The notes beneath the pieces are model-generated. The model was not told the DNA's origin. It saw nothing but the letters and a program-made list of their open reading frames with translations, and made no database searches. A stretch of DNA of 64,000 bases from Saccharum officinarum (taxonomy: Eukaryota > Streptophyta > Magnoliopsida > Poales > Poaceae): the NCBI GenBank assembly GCA_020631735.1, contig CM036158.1, positions 83,525,914 through 83,589,913 on the forward strand, read 5' to 3'. Below, piece by piece: positions 1 to 13,129 of this stretch; positions within the stretch are counted from its first letter, which is position 1; every line of letters starts with the position of its first letter. The position numbers and the translations under genes were made by a program.

Positions 1-3000
1 ACAATATAGTTGGCCTGTCTCAGGTGTGTTTGTGGTGCTGTGCTATTTGTGATTCACGACAATAATTTCAAATGTTCTTATCTATTCTTGATGTACTTTT
101 CTGCTGCTCCTGTCTCCTTATTTTAATTCTGTTTCTGGGAAATGCAAATTTCTTCACTGTCTTGGTTAACGCAAAGCTATGAAATTTAGATACTTAAATA
201 AGAAGCATTACTAGCAATAAGAGGTTTTCAGGCATCATAACTGACTTGTAGTAATGCTGTCTGTGAACTTCTGGTAACTATTGTGAAAACTATATGGACA
301 AAACCGCTTTAGTTCACATAAGTTTGGAGTGTGCTCTGAGAATTGGCCTGTTAATTTAGCAGGAAGTTTCACTGATTGCTGATTTGCTGTTATACTCTTG
401 CTAGATTCTGAGGTTATTAATGCTGATTGGGGTTTGGGAGTTATATTTTCTGACCCTATCCCATCTATTCCTTTTGTAGGGGAACTTAATTGGCAGGGCT
501 GTAATCGAGTACTGTGATGGTGGACCTCCGGTAAGCTGATTTTTGTTCTTTGCTTCCTGTTATTTATCAACCACTGAGCTAACTTGCTTATCTGTTGTTC
601 TTGTTATTCCAACTGATGATTAATCCCTTCGTGGTCTGTATACTCTACTTGTTTTAACTTCCTTTTTGGGATAGGTCAAGAATTTCATATCAATTGGGGG
701 TCCTCATGCTGGTACAGCTTCAGTGCCACTTTGTGGGGTAAGCTTACTCCATTCTTCCCAATTTATCCTTCTTTTTAGATCATTGTTCTAACAGTAGCAA
801 TCTGAGTTTGCAATACCATCAGATATAAATGAGAGATTTTTTTCCATGTGCAGTGAGTATGTGCTATGATAAATTTATTAACCAAAGTATGCTTATAATT
901 TATTAACCAATGTATTGATATAAACAATGAGTACATAATACTTTCTAGGTTGCTGTTAGTAGGCACCTCATGATGCAACACTTAACTGCACTCACTCTGG
1001 TCCAGGATTAATATTTTAGCGCTATATACATAGAATAAGGAGTTCATGCATTAGTTTTTCACATATTTTACTCGTAGTGACTGCATACCTGTTTATCAAA
1101 TGCTATACTAATTGACATTTTATGGGTGCATTTCCATGGGAAAACTTCTTGATGCCTTGGCTAAATGGCAACCTACATTTTTTTTTCGAACTACGCAGGA
1201 GAGCTGCGCGTCATTTCATTAAGGTAGAAATAAAATACACGAGTCTAAATAGACCCTACTCAAATACAAAACACCACCAACACACACCCAACCTACATAA
1301 AACAAGTAATGGGGAGATATAACTGAATAAGATGAGGAGCATAAGAAATCAACTAGCAGAAATGTAATCGAGAAATAGCTGAATAAGATGAAAACCTACA
1401 TCAAGAAATAACTGTCATCTTATTCAGTTAAAACAATGATCCAGTCCTGGGAGGAGCTATAACTGAATAAGATGAATTCACAAGCATGGAATCAAGAAAT
1501 CCTACTTCTCTCATGCAACATCCAATCGATACAACCACACAAATTAATGCTTAAGCTAAATGAATGGAAGTGAGAGTCTAGGATCAATAAATGCTAAGTA
1601 GCAGAGTATGCATCTAATGAAGTTAGTGTGCATTAAAATTCTTGATCATTGGAGTGGGCACTTGCATTGCCATATCTCTGATGCCACCAGCCTTCTATCA
1701 TTAATGCAGTCCCAATTTTCTACAACCCACCCTCCTTGACTCTCATCTTAATGCTATCTGTTGGAGTATATGTAGGCCCATGTGGCTAAGGCCCATGTGG
1801 CCCATGTATGGAACCTATTAAGCTACCCTTCTAGGGTTAGCCCTATCAATTGAGAATGGCATATTCCAACATGGTATCCAGCCTAGGTTAGCTTCTCTTC
1901 CCCCTCCCTGCCGCCCAGCCGCCGCCACCTCCCTGCTGGCCGCCGCCGGCTTGCTGGTGAGCCATGGCTGGCCGTCCACCTCCCCCTCCCTTCCTCTATT
2001 CTCACTTCCCACCCCTCTCCTCTTCCTCCTCCTGGGCCCAGGTGCTCACCGGCGCCACTTCCCCTGCTACTGGCGCCGCCGCCCTTCTCCCTGGCGGGGC
2101 CGCCGCTGCTGGTCTTCTTCCCGGCGCGGCTGCCAACGCCGGCTTCTTCCCCAGCGCCGTCGGCCTCCCTGCCTCCCTCCCTGGCGCCTCCCTCCCTGCC
2201 GCCCCTGCCTCCATGGCGCTGCTCCCTGGAGCGGGCCTGCAGGGTGCTGGCCTGGAGGGCGCAGGTCCCAGTGCCGGCCGCCCCCTTCCTCTCCCTGCCG
2301 CAGCGCTGTCCAACCCACAGCCACAGCTGCGCCAGCCCATCCCTCCTCCTACAGCCGCCCCTGGGACGCCCGCACCTGCCCAGGTTCTCTCCTCCGCGGC
2401 GGTTGAGGACCCGGGTGCTACTGATGGGGCCGATGGTGACCCTCAGCCCCAACTCCCGGCTACTGATGGTGCCCAACCTGCTGTCCAGCAGCCCCACATC
2501 CACCTTCCCGGCGCCGGGCTGGACACCGGCACCCTCTCTACTGCCGGTGCCCAGGCCTTCCCGGCCCCGCCACCTCTCCTTTCCCAGATCTACGCCGGCC
2601 GTGACGCTTCGTCTCTCGCCGCTGCCCTCGCCGCCGCACGTGCCTCTGCCGCGGAGGGGCAGGCTCGTGTGCGGGCTGCCGCCCTCGTGTGGGAGCACGA
2701 GCGAGAAGCGGCCGATGCCCTGGCTCGCCAGATCGCCGAGGCGGAGCGGCTCCTCACCTCCCCCGTCGCCCAGGACGTTGGAGCCCACTCCTCTGCCTCG
2801 CCGGGTCGCCGCGTGTCTCACACCGCCGTCCTCTGGCACGACCCGGCCGACCCGCTCGTGGCTCAGCTGCACTACCAGGCGGGGGGGTCCAGAACATTCG
2901 CCTGCTCGTTCCGGTCGTCCTCGAGCCGGAGTCGCCCTCGTACGCCCGCTGGCGGGACCTGGTCCTCCTCACCCTTCGCCGCTACGCCCTCGACGACCAC

Positions 3001-6000
3001 GTCCTCGTCGACACCCTGGTCGCCGTCCAGACGCCGTCGTGGCTTCGTCTCGACAGCATCGTTCTCTCCTGGATCTTAGGGACGATCTCTCTGGACCTCC
3101 ACGACCTCGTCCGCACCTCTCCGGATGCGCGCCGGGCTTGGCTTGCTCTCGAGGGCCAGTTCCTGGGCAACGCTGAGGCCCGGGCACTGCGTCTCGACGC
3201 GAGCTTCCGCACCTTCGTCCAGGGTGACCTCTCCGTCGGCGAGTTCTGCCGTCGGATGAAGGGCATGGCTGACTCCCTGGGGGATCTCGGGTGGCCCGTC
3301 GAGGATCGCATCTTGGTCCTCAACGTCCTCCGGGGCTCAGCGACCGCTACGCCCACCTCAGGACGTGGATCACCCGCCAGAGGCCTTTCCCCACCTTCCT
3401 GGAGGTCCGTGACGATCTCGTCATGGAGGAGCTCACTCAGGGCCTCCAGCCGGGCTCTACCACGTCCTCGTCCTCCTCGACGGCCCTGGCTGCTACTTCG
3501 CCGCGTCCTCCTGCTCCACCGCGGTCGTCGGCTCCGCCACAGTCGTCTCTCCTGGGTCCTCCTCCCTCTGGGCCGAGCGGAGGTGGGGGGGGTCGGGGTT
3601 CTCGTCGTCGCCGTGGGGGGGGGCCGGGGGTGGCCGGGGTGGTCAAACCCAACCTCCTGCACCGCCGTCTGGGACCCACGGGGGGGCACCGTGGCCTTCG
3701 TTCCAGAACCCGTGGTCCGGTCGCATCTCCATGTGGCCCTACCACACCCACGGCGCCGATCCTCGCCTACCGATGGCCATGCTCACCGGGGCTCCTCCTG
3801 CCGGTCCTTCGCCTGGTGCTTTCCCTGCTACGTCGTGGGTTCCACCCTCCGGGACTCCACCGGGGGTCGCCGGCTGGGATCAGGCGGCCCTGGCTCGCTC
3901 GTTCAGCACCATGGGCCTGACACCTCCGGTCAGTCCCGAGTGGATCGCTGATTCGGGGGCTACCTACCACACTACTCCTGACCCCGGTATACTTTCGTCG
4001 GTTCACTCTCCTTCTTCCTCTCTTCCTTCGTCCATTATGGTCGCGAATGGTTCCTGTATTCCTGTCTCGTCTGTGGGTACCGCCGGTGCTCATGGTTCCT
4101 TTCGTCTTCCTGATGTTCTTGTTGCTCCTTCTATGGTTCATAATCTTCTTTCTATTCGACGTTTTACAGCTGACAATTCTTGTTCTGTGGAATTTGACTC
4201 TTCTGGTCTTACTGTAAAGGATTTGGCTTCCCGGCGTCCTCTGCTCCGATGTGACAGCACCGGGCCCCTTTACACACTTCGCTTCCCGGCGGCTCCTTCG
4301 TCTTCTTCGCCGCCCGTTTTGTCAGCTGCCTTCGTCGCTTCTTCTTCCTCTACCATCTGGCACCGGCGCCTCGGCCATCCTGGACGTGATGCCCTGATAC
4401 AGCTCAGTCATAGCTCTGGTCTTCCATGTACTCGAGCTCATGATGAGCAACTGTGTCATGCGTGCCAATTGGGCCGACATGTTCGTCTTCCTTTTTCTAG
4501 TTCTTCTTCTCATGCGGCCCGCATTTTTGATCTTGTACATTGCGACCTATGGACATCACCTATTATGAGCATTTCTGGTTACAAGTACTACCTTGTGGTT
4601 GTTGATGATTTTTCGCATTATTCGTGGACTTTTCCTCTTCGTGCGAAGTCTGATACGTTTACCACGCTCCTCCACTTTTTTACTTGGGTGTCCACTCAGT
4701 TCGGCCTCACCATCAAGGCCGTCCAGTGTGACAATGGTCGCGAGTTTGATAACTCCGCCGCCCGAGATTTCTTCCTCTCTCACGGTGTTCAGCTCCGCAT
4801 GTCTTGTCCATACACCTCCTCGCAGAATGGCAAGGCCGAGCGGATGATTCGCACCACTAACGACACCGTGCGTACTCTTCTGTTTCAGGCCTCTCTTCCT
4901 GCTCGCTTCTGGGCTGAGGGCCTGCATACCTCCACCTACCTTCTTAACCGCCTTCCTTCCCCTGCTTGTCCCGCTCCCACTCCTCACCATGCCCTCTTCG
5001 GTACCCCGCCTCGGTATGATCACCTTCGCGTGTTTGGGTGTGCTTGTTACCCCAACACTGCTGCCACTTCTCACAAGCTGGACCCTCGCTCCACGCTCTG
5101 TGTCTTCCTCGGGTACTCCCCAGATCACAAGGGGTATCGCTGCTTTGACCTTACCTCCCGACGTGTTCTCATCTCGCGCCATGTGGTGTTCGATGAGTCC
5201 GTCTTTCCCTTTTCCAGCACCACTACACCTCCGGTTCCTGACCCACCCGATCTGTTTCCCACTGACCCGGTGGTCCAGCCACCTGTTTCGTGGTCTCCTG
5301 CAGGTACCGCCTCGCCGCGTTCTCCGCCGGCCACCGGTCCCGGCTCCTCTGCGAGTCCGGGCCCCTCGTCCTCCGGCGCGGCCCCGTCTTATCCAGTGGG
5401 TGCAGCCCCGGGGCCTACGTCCCCCGCTTCTGCCCCGGGGGGTCGTGCCGGTTACCGACGACGGATCCTGTCTCGGCACCTGCCCCGGCGCCTCCGTCGA
5501 GGTTCGCCGCGCCGGTACGGGTATACCAGCGCAGGCCGCGGCCACCGCCGCTCGTGGTCCCTTCTCCACCGGGGACACCGACACCACCGCCACTGTCTCC
5601 GCCGGCCCGTGGTGTCCCGCCGGTCTACCACCCGCCGCTACTTCACCGACACCCGCGGCATGTTCACCCGATGGTGACACGACACGCGGCTGGCACCCTG
5701 CCGCCTCGTGTCCTCGAGGCTTCGACCCGCGACACGGTGGTCTCTCCGGTACCCTCCTCCGTCCGCGACGCCCTGTTGGACCCTCACTGGCGCCGCGCGA
5801 TGGAAGAGGAGTACGCCGCGCTACTCGCCAACCAGACGTGGGAGTTGGTGCCCCGTCCGCCGGGCGCCAATGTCGTCACCGGCAAGTGGATTTGGACTCA
5901 CAAGCGCCGAGCGGACGGTTCTCTCGAGCGCTACAAGGCTCGATGGGTCCTCCGGGGTTTCACTCAGCGCCCTGGCGTCGACTACGATGAGACCTTCAGC

Positions 6001-9000
6001 CCGGTGGTCAAGCCGGCTACCGTCCGTACCGTGCTATCACTGGCACTTGCTCGGTCTTGGCCCGTCCACCAGCTGGACGTCAAGAACGCCTTCCTCCACG
6101 GCCTTCTTACCGAGACGGTGTACTGCAGTCAGCCGGCGGGGTTCGTCGACACCACCCGTCCTGACATGGTCTGCCGGCTCAACAGGTCCCTCTATGGCCT
6201 CAAGCAGGCACCTCGGGCGTGGAACCACCGGTTTGCTGCTTTCTTGCTGACACTGGGGTTCATGGAGGCCAAGTCTGATACGTCCCTGTTCGTCTACCAC
6301 CATGGGGCCGACACTGCTTACTTGTTGCTCTATGTTGATGACATTGTCCTCACCGCCTCCAGCGAGCATCTTCTCCGCCGGATCATTGCAGCTCTCCAGC
6401 AGGAGTTTGCGATGAAGGATCTGGGTGAGCTCCACCACTTCCTCGGTGTCACTGTTGAGCACCGTCCTGCTGGGCTCCTTCTTCACCAGAGGCAGTACAC
6501 GCGGGATATCCTGGAGCGGGCTGGGATGTCTGATTGCAAGCCCTGCTCCACCCCGGTCGACATTCAGGGCAAGCTGTCTGAGGCTGAGGGACCACCGGTG
6601 GACGACCCCACTGCGTACAGGAGTCTTGCCGGGGCCCTTCAGTACCTCACCTTCACCCGGCCGGACATCACCTATGCAGTTCAGCAGGTCTGCCTCCACA
6701 TGCATGATCCCCGGGAGCCTCACCTCATGGCTCTCAAGCGTCTCCTCCGCTACCTCCGGGGTACACTCGACTACGGCCTCCTCCTACACCGGGCCTCCTC
6801 CACCGACCTCGTCGTCTACACCGACGCTGACTGGGCCGGGTGTCCGGATACTCGCCGCTCCACCTCCGGCTACGCCGTCTTCCTGGGCGGCAACCTGGTG
6901 TCCTGGTCGTCCAAGCGCCAGCCGGTGGTCTCCCGGTCCAGCGCTGAGGCCGAGTACCGCGCCGTTGCGAACGGTGTGGCAGAGGCCGCCTGGCTCCGGC
7001 AGCTGCTTGCGGAGCTGCACGCTCCACCCTCCCGGAGCACACTGATCTACTGCGACAATGTCAGTGCGGTCTACCTCTCCACCAACCCCATCCAGCACCA
7101 GCGGACGAAGCATGTGGAGATCGACCTACACTTTGTCCGTGATCGGGTGGCCATGGGCGAGGTGCGGGTCCTTCATGTTCCGACGACTTCTCAGTTCGCG
7201 GACATCTTCACCAAGGGCCTCCCGTCCTCGACCTTCGCCGAGTTTCGCTCCAGCCTCAACGTCACCGGTGGCTAGTTGCGTCTGTGGGGGGGTTGTGTGT
7301 GTTCTTTCTTGGTCAGCCTCGAACTCCGCTGCGTCGGTAGTTCAGACTGCGGGGGGGTGTTGGAGTATATGTAGGCCCATGTGGCTAAGGCCCATGTGGC
7401 CCATGTATGGAACCTATTAAGCTACCCTTCTAGGGTTAGCCCTATCAATTGAGAATGGCATATTCCAACACTATCAAAATTTCAACTTGATCAGGAGCTT
7501 CTCCCCATGCATAGCTAGGAGCAATTGCTACCGGTTAGATAAACCACCAAAGCTACCTGTCAGTCACTGTGATTGGTGTTCTCTCTGCTTGACCTTGTCA
7601 GGGCATGCCAATGATGTACCAACAACTTCAAAAGCAGTCTTTGGTAGATGGTAGTTTTGATTGGTACAGTCACAAGAAGAATAAGTGGCATTGAAGTGAA
7701 CCTATCAAGTTGAGTGGTATCATCTAAAGAGTGTGTATCTGCCTCTAGTATAGAACCATTTTTCCCAAAATGTTTTCTACTTAGTATTAATAATGCAGCT
7801 TCTGGTACTGAGGTGAATTTTGAAACCAGCATTGTTTACATATTATCATTGTTGTTGTTCTTGTTCTGCTACTGAACTTTTTCTCCTTTCTTTGCAGTCT
7901 GGGTTTCTTTGTATTCTTATTGATGATCTGATTAAATCAGAGATATATTCAGCTTACGTGCAGGTTTGTATAACTTGTGCTGCAATGTCACAGTTTTTGT
8001 ACTGCAGTTATTATTGTAAGACATTAGACAGCCTTTTCTGTGCACTAAGTAAATTAATTGAGGGTTTTGTGAAATTACAGGCACATCTTGCCCCTAGTGG
8101 TTACCTAAAGATACCCACTGTGAGTGTTCTTCCTTTTCCCCCCTTCCATTCCTTGGCATGGTATAGAGTGTGCTCTAGGGTTTGGGTCCAATATATTTGT
8201 GAAATCAGTTGGAATGGCTCAGGCTCCTTGTCACCATGTACTGTCATTATATAGTTTAGTCTGATACCTAGTCTTAGGAGGTTACATCATGAACTCGTGC
8301 AAGAGTTTTGTGTGTCTATGGGATCCTATACAGACTAGAGTACTTGATAGTTACAAATATTATTTCAACAATATTTACTTTTTCTTTATCTAAAAAAACA
8401 ATATTTACTTTTTGGTGTATCCTGCGGTGGTTGTTTGCTAGTAGAGTTCTTTTTTTTGTCTCGAACACGGAGAGCTGCATATTATTGCATTAATAGAAGA
8501 AGATAGTGTTACAACACCCGCATCGAGACACCATTTAAAGATTAATTACATCTGCCCCTGTTAGAAAAACTAATTAACAACCCGACCTAGAAGCTTAACA
8601 ACCTAAGTTGTTAGTGGCAGAGATGATGAGTACATGACACCTAGCGATACGATCATTGAATATAAGGTGAACTCTTTTCTATGTTTGCATAACTATATCA
8701 GTAAGAATTTGTTGCTACCTAATGTTGATACTTTCAATGTTCTTAGGAACAAAGGTGATGATGATGTACGCTTTTGGAAAAACACTTTCTATGGCCTATA
8801 CAACTAATGGGCCATAGATACGCCATGCGCTAGACCCATTTTGGAGTACAAGGCCATTGAAACCCAACATTCGGTTCACTTCGCCTGTGGCCTAAGAATA
8901 TTGAGAAGGCCATAACTCTTCCATGCATAGTGCGATTGAGGCCCATGAATACTTGATTGTTCAAATGAATCTAGTCCCACCTCAATATCATGTCGGCAAA

Positions 9001-11216
9001 ACCTCCAAATAATCACGACATGTTGGTGTTGTTTCTGCCAGGCGCCACATCACCTTTTATTGGACCTTGGGGCTTGTAATCACCTTGGTACCTGGCCCAA
9101 GTTAGAGCATGCCCCCAACTAGGACGTCCATAGCCATTGGCCATCTCCTTAGAAGACCAACTTAGGCATCCAAGCCAAGTGTTGAAGTCCACCTTGAACT
9201 CTAGGAGTAGCCCATGCTTGTCGCCCAAGTCACATACAAACTCTTTTTTCGATATTCTACATATACATGAAAAGCTAAGGAGATAGCTTTCCAATAGCAC
9301 CGGTTCCACATCCAAATTCCTTACGAGTCAACAGAAATTGTTGAGACAAGTAGGCATACAGAATCTATTAGGGTGCTGCATTACCATCTTTTGGGTCGTT
9401 GGCCATGTATAGTGTCAGGGTCCATTAAGATGCATCTAGGGGTCCTTGTCCCCTAACACTATATATTTAGTAACCGTCATCTAAGTTAGGGTCTGTGTTT
9501 TGCTTTGATTAATGTGTCACAGTTCATTGGTTTGTGCAACTCTAACTTGTGAGCTTAATCACATCAAAAGTTTTCAGACTGTGTTCTTTCTTGTTCTTAT
9601 GTTCTTGATTCACAGGCAGATACTCTGAACCGTGTGCTTGAACTTGGGCACCGTAGTAATGTGGTGCCTTGGGACAAGGCATCAGAATAAAGGAACTGGG
9701 GTTTAAGTTCTTGAGTGATTAACTCAAGGATTACAATCTGAATATAGTCTCCCTCTCCTGTACATAACTAACTCAAACTCTCTTCCAACTAACACGATGA
9801 CTCCAAACAAATGTAAACAAACTCTAAACAACTTGCACAAACTCGACTCCTAGCCACTAGAACTTGGCGTGTCCCTTCGGGTCTCTTGTCCAGTCTGGTG
9901 ATGGCGCCTTTGTTATGTACGGCCGAGCATGACACCTTGCAAAACCGTTATGCCTCATTTCATGAATCTTAAAGTTTCACATCCAAAACTAGATGTTTTT
10001 ACCATCTTTCTATAAAGTAAATTGTAGCTATTTTTTGTTTACACGATGGTATGTTTGATTGTTGTTCAGGATATGGAAGATTATTTAAAAGGTTGCAGAT
10101 TTCTTCCAAAGCTTAACAATGAGATCCCAAGTGCAAGAAATACTACCTATAAAGAAAGATTCAGCAGCTTGGAAAACTTGGTACTGATCATGGTAAGTTT
10201 GAACTTATCAAATGTTGCATGCTGTTTTAACACTTTCTGGGTCCTTATATTCCATAGCATAGTATGTGCCGAGTTAGCAATTACAGCCTAGTCCTTCAGC
10301 TAATGCAGTAAACAAAGGAAAACATAGCTGTTCCTGTTAGCCTCAGAAACCAAAACAAACAAAGCTACCATATGCAGATGTGCCCATGCTAATTGAACAA
10401 AGATTGGTTCATTTAAGCTGGCTTATCTCATATACAGTTTTATGATTTACACCATTGTAAAGCTCTTTAGCAAATGCATGTCTCATGAAATAATTCTTTA
10501 CATGTATATACAAAAGGCTCTAATATCATAGTGTTGTGCTTACATTTTGTATAAACATCAAGCATCAACTATAATATGACATCTTTGCTTACATTTTTAT
10601 AAACATCAAGCATCAACTATAATCTCGCAGTAATAGACACAGCTAGCACATGCATGTTCCTAAACTTTTCTTTTTGTTATGTATTTCAAATTTTGAGATG
10701 CTTCTGCTGAAGGTTGCTAAATTTATTATTTTTAAACTGCTCCAGTTTGAGGACGATGCAGTATTAATACCTCGGGAAACAGCATGGTTTGGTTATTACC
10801 CTGATGGAGCCTTTAGCCCAGTGTTGCCCCCTCAAGAGGTGATTGTTCCTCCTTGTACCGTCATGAGTTAGGAGTAGCTTGCCTTCTTTGGTTAACTCAT
10901 AGTCATACTGGTGCTGTGGTGCATAAACTGACGTAGATTATTCTCCATTGCGATGTTCTGGCAATTTTATTTTATGTCTCACTCTGTGACTCTGGTACTA
11001 ACAAAATGCATTCGCTCACCGTGTGCATAGACGAAGCTGTATACAGAAGATTGGCTTGGCTTGAGGACCCTGGACGAGGCTGGGCGTGTTAAATTCGTGT
11101 CTGTGCCAGGAGGTCACCTGCGTATCTCCAGAAGCGACATGAAGAAGTACATCGTGCCTTACTTGACGCCGGAGGCGTCATCCAAGCAGAGCATACACCG
11201 GATGCTGTCGCTTTGA
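1..11216 (+). CDS. PPT1: palmitoyl-protein thioesterase (PPT1-like), 5' end outside the window
   Basis: The product is an alpha/beta hydrolase expected to remove thioester-linked palmitate from proteins in the vacuole/lysosome pathway. Eight exons can be placed: 1-23, 480-530, 675-737, 7898-7963, 8081-8119, 10070-10192, 10746-10838 and 11031-11216, with TGA at 11214. All visible introns fall between codons and have GT-AG ends. The nucleophile motif G-L-S-Q-G is split by the first intron, with Ser encoded at 18-20. Later exons encode VKNFISIGGPHAGTASVPLCG-type family sequence, AWFGYYPDG, and the C-terminal GGHL whose His fits the catalytic histidine. I could not assign the triad Asp with certainty. 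The visible 213 codons are open; roughly the first third of a typical protein lies upstream. The third intron is 7.2 kb because a Copia element sits in it. Introns otherwise hold AT-rich sequence and small repeat fragments. The family call is secure; the subcellular site is inferred. Confidence 0.93.
1180..1245 (-). repeat. retroposon 3'-end fragment (T-run, LINE-like)
   Basis: A run of T is followed by CGAACTACGCAGGAGAGCTG, read here as the reversed poly(A) end of a LINE-like retroposon. A similar T-run with CGAACACGGAGAGCTGC occurs at about 8447-8480 in a later intron of the same gene. I recognise this motif as common in grass introns, but no coding part remains. LINE identity is an inference. 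Confidence 0.4.
1316..1475. repeat. short dispersed repeat, CTGAATAAGATGA units
   Basis: Three direct copies of an ACTGAATAAGATGA-like 14-mer lie near 1321, 1379 and 1459. One inverted copy (CATCTTATTCAGTTA) lies near 1418. The inverted copy could pair with its neighbours in the PPT1 pre-mRNA. Origin unknown. Confidence 0.5.
1759..1871 (+). repeat. 5' LTR of the Copia element
   Basis: The repeat is 113 bp and starts TGTTGGAG, ending ATTCCAACA, so its ends are inverted repeats. It carries a duplicated GGCCCATGTGG motif. It is identical to the copy at 7358-7470. Confidence 0.95.
1964..7275 (+). pseudogene. Copia gag-pol polyprotein with four frameshifts
   Basis: Read from ATG 1964, the frame encodes a Pro/Ala-rich N-terminus and a UBN2-type gag. 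Then come a Gly-rich segment, the protease (W-I-A-D-S-G-A-T near 3941), the GAG-pre-integrase zinc region (H-H-C-C, 4350-4500), the integrase core (about 4530-4900), the reverse transcriptase with LLLYVDDIV (about 6325-6350) and RNase H ending at TAG 7273. Translation must change frame at the G-run 2881-2887, at about 3335, within the G-runs 3590-3630 and at about 5435. Each change is what a single lost base would cause, and three of the four are in homopolymers. There are no in-frame nonsense codons between these points. The product is needed for reverse transcription and integration of the element. I cannot tell whether the breaks are real or sequencing errors. Confidence 0.88.
7358..7470 (+). 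repeat. 3' LTR of the Copia element
   Basis: This is the second copy of the 113-bp LTR, preceded by a polypurine run of seven G and followed by the CTATC target duplication at 7471-7475. Confidence 0.95.
10540..10625. repeat. tandem duplication of about 37 bp in a PPT1 intron
   Basis: The segment containing GCTTACATTTT and ATAAACATCAAGCATCAACT occurs twice in a row with a short spacer. The units differ by a few bases. It lies in the intron between the exons at 10070 and 10746. Confidence 0.75.
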
Positions 11217-12109
11217 GCGAACCGTTGTGCGTATCTACTATCTAGCAAAGGTCTGTGTCGCTGCCCACTGTGCCCTGACACGTGGGCCCTGTATCGGCGC
11301 CTTGTAAATACGCTGAACATGAAGGGAGGAAATGAAAGCGCAGGGAAAGAGTGGATCCGAAGTCCAGTGTGTTTGGTCGTTCCCGTTTCCTGTCTGACAA
11401 GCAAATATGTCCACGCCGTTGCAACAGGACGTATTCATGTATAATTTATGGGTAATGCTAGCATTAATACGTTCGGAAGCCCGTACGTCTTATTCTACTC
11501 ACTGCCGTATACGCTGCTCGTCTAAATAAATAAAAAAAACAAAAATCAACTTCTGGCTGCCTAGCCTCAGTTTCGCTTCGCGTGTGTTGCCTGCCCAACG
11601 AGCTCCTCCCTCTCGTGCTTTCTTGCTGCTCGGCTCTCTCTCTCTCATGCTCACCTCGACATGCGCCCTCCCCCACCTCGGCGTTCTCCTCCACCTTGGC
11701 AGCTCCTTCCCCACCCCGGCGGCGCCCCTCCCCCCACCTCGGCGTCCTCACCCACTGCGAGCCCCCAATGCTGTAGATCTGATGGCCCTCTCCCCTACCC
11801 CGGCGAGATCCATGGAGCACGAGCAAGATTCATGGACGTGGCGCGGCGGTGTTGTAGGAGAGTGGACAACTCTCCCCTACCCTGGCGAGGCGCCCTCTGT
11901 ACCCCCGGTGGCGCTCTCTCTCATCTCGGTGACTGAGCTCCCCCCACCTCGGCGGCCATGGCGCTCCTCGCCCACCATCCTCCACCGTCGCTGCCGAGCC
12001 GAGCCCAGTACTGGTGGCGCTGGTGCTCGCGCACAGCCGCTCGCCGCTGTCTCCGACTCCGACGACCGGAATCGACCGGGCCAACCTTTCCCCTCCTCTA
12101 TGTTGCATA

Positions 12110-12547
12110 TGTATGTTTAAGTGTTTCAGACGTTTTAGATGTATATTGTAATTGTTTCATATGGATGTTGCAAAATTAGATCGAGGATGTTGCACATATT
12201 GCAATTGTTTTAGAGGTATGTTGCAAGCGTATGTTTCGAGTGTTTCAGATGTTTCAGAGGTATGTTGCAAGTGTTTTAGATGGATGTTGCAAAAGTAGAT
12301 CGGGATGTTGCATATGTTGCAATGGTTGTACACATATGTTGAAAAGGTCTATCACCAATATTTCATCTGTGTTTTCCGGACGCATATTGCAAATGTGTTT
12401 ATCTGAATGTTGCATATGTTTCACACATACATTTCATGTGTTTTATTTAGACGTTGTGTATAATTGCAATGGTTTTCAAGTATTTTCAGGTGTTTTTTAA
12501 GTATTTCAGAAGCATGTTTCAAGTGTTTCATCTTCCTTCAGACATAT
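12110..12547. repeat. degenerate tandem repeat, TGTTTCAGA / TATGTTGCAA units
   Basis: Units of about 25-40 bp alternate GTGTTTCAGA-like and ATGTTGCAA-like motifs through this stretch, with considerable drift. The Sirevirus inserted at the end of one ATGTTGC unit; the repeat resumes with TTGCAAC at 23055. It forms the inner part of the MULE-like element. Confidence 0.6.
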
Positions 12548-13129
12548 GTTGCTGAAAGTCCTATGTTTGGTGTTGATAATTAGTGACAATGCCTAAGTAC
12601 TAATTCTATGCCTAAGTTGTATGTAGCATATGAGGATTAGTACATTCCAAGGTTGGTGGCAAGATGGACATGGTGATCATGATGGACACACTTGGATTTG
12701 GACGCAACCCTACATGATTAAGGCAAAGGTATATGCTTAAGGGTTGTGTTTTAGTAACCAAGACACCTAGTGGGTGTAGTTACATTATAGGATAGATAGC
12801 CGTACTATAAAGAGAGAAATGACGCGGCTATTGAACTCCTAAGTGCCTCTAGGTGTGCATTTCATAATCATATGCATTTGGATAGAACTAATATCGCCTC
12901 GAAAAATGATTGTGAAAATGCTAACACACTCACACATGATGAGATCACTTGGTGGTGTTAGCACGTTTTGCGAAGGCGGTGGAGTTTGAGCGGTAGAGAG
13001 GGTTTGGGGTCCTCTCTCCCTCCCGCCGAGCTTGCGAGGCGGGATTCAGGCGTTTTCGAGGAATTGAAACGACTATTTTCCACTACGCCGGAAGTCTAGA
13101 AAAGAAACGGAGGCGAACGGAGGTCACAG

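Larger units (their letters stand above)
1759..7470 (+). mobile_element. complete Ty1/Copia LTR retrotransposon (Ale/Retrofit type)
   Basis: This 5.7-kb element is bounded by two 113-bp LTRs that look identical base for base (1759-1871 and 7358-7470), both starting TGTTGG and ending CCAACA. A 5-bp target duplication, CTATC, flanks it at 1754-1758 and 7471-7475. A primer-binding-like TGGTATCCAGCC starts at 1872. A G-rich polypurine run (7351-7357) precedes the 3' LTR. Very short LTRs and a reverse transcriptase like that of Hopscotch-class elements point to the Ale/Retrofit lineage. It lies in the third visible PPT1 intron in the same orientation as the gene. Identical LTRs indicate a recent insertion. 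Confidence 0.95.

Noticed and set aside
4556..5680. 374-codon frame antisense to Copia pol
   Set aside because: It is a shadow of the real integrase and linker frame on the + strand and has no family resemblance.
9617..9690. Possible extra PPT1 exon after a CACAG acceptor
   Set aside because: The translation (A-D-T-L-N-R-V-L) ends at a stop after 24 codons and does not fit between the flanking exons, which join in frame without it.
11464..12120. Frames of 120-180 codons on both strands after PPT1
   Set aside because: Composition is Pro/Leu/Ser-rich and repetitive, there is no domain and no splice structure, and the stretch lies inside the MULE-like element.
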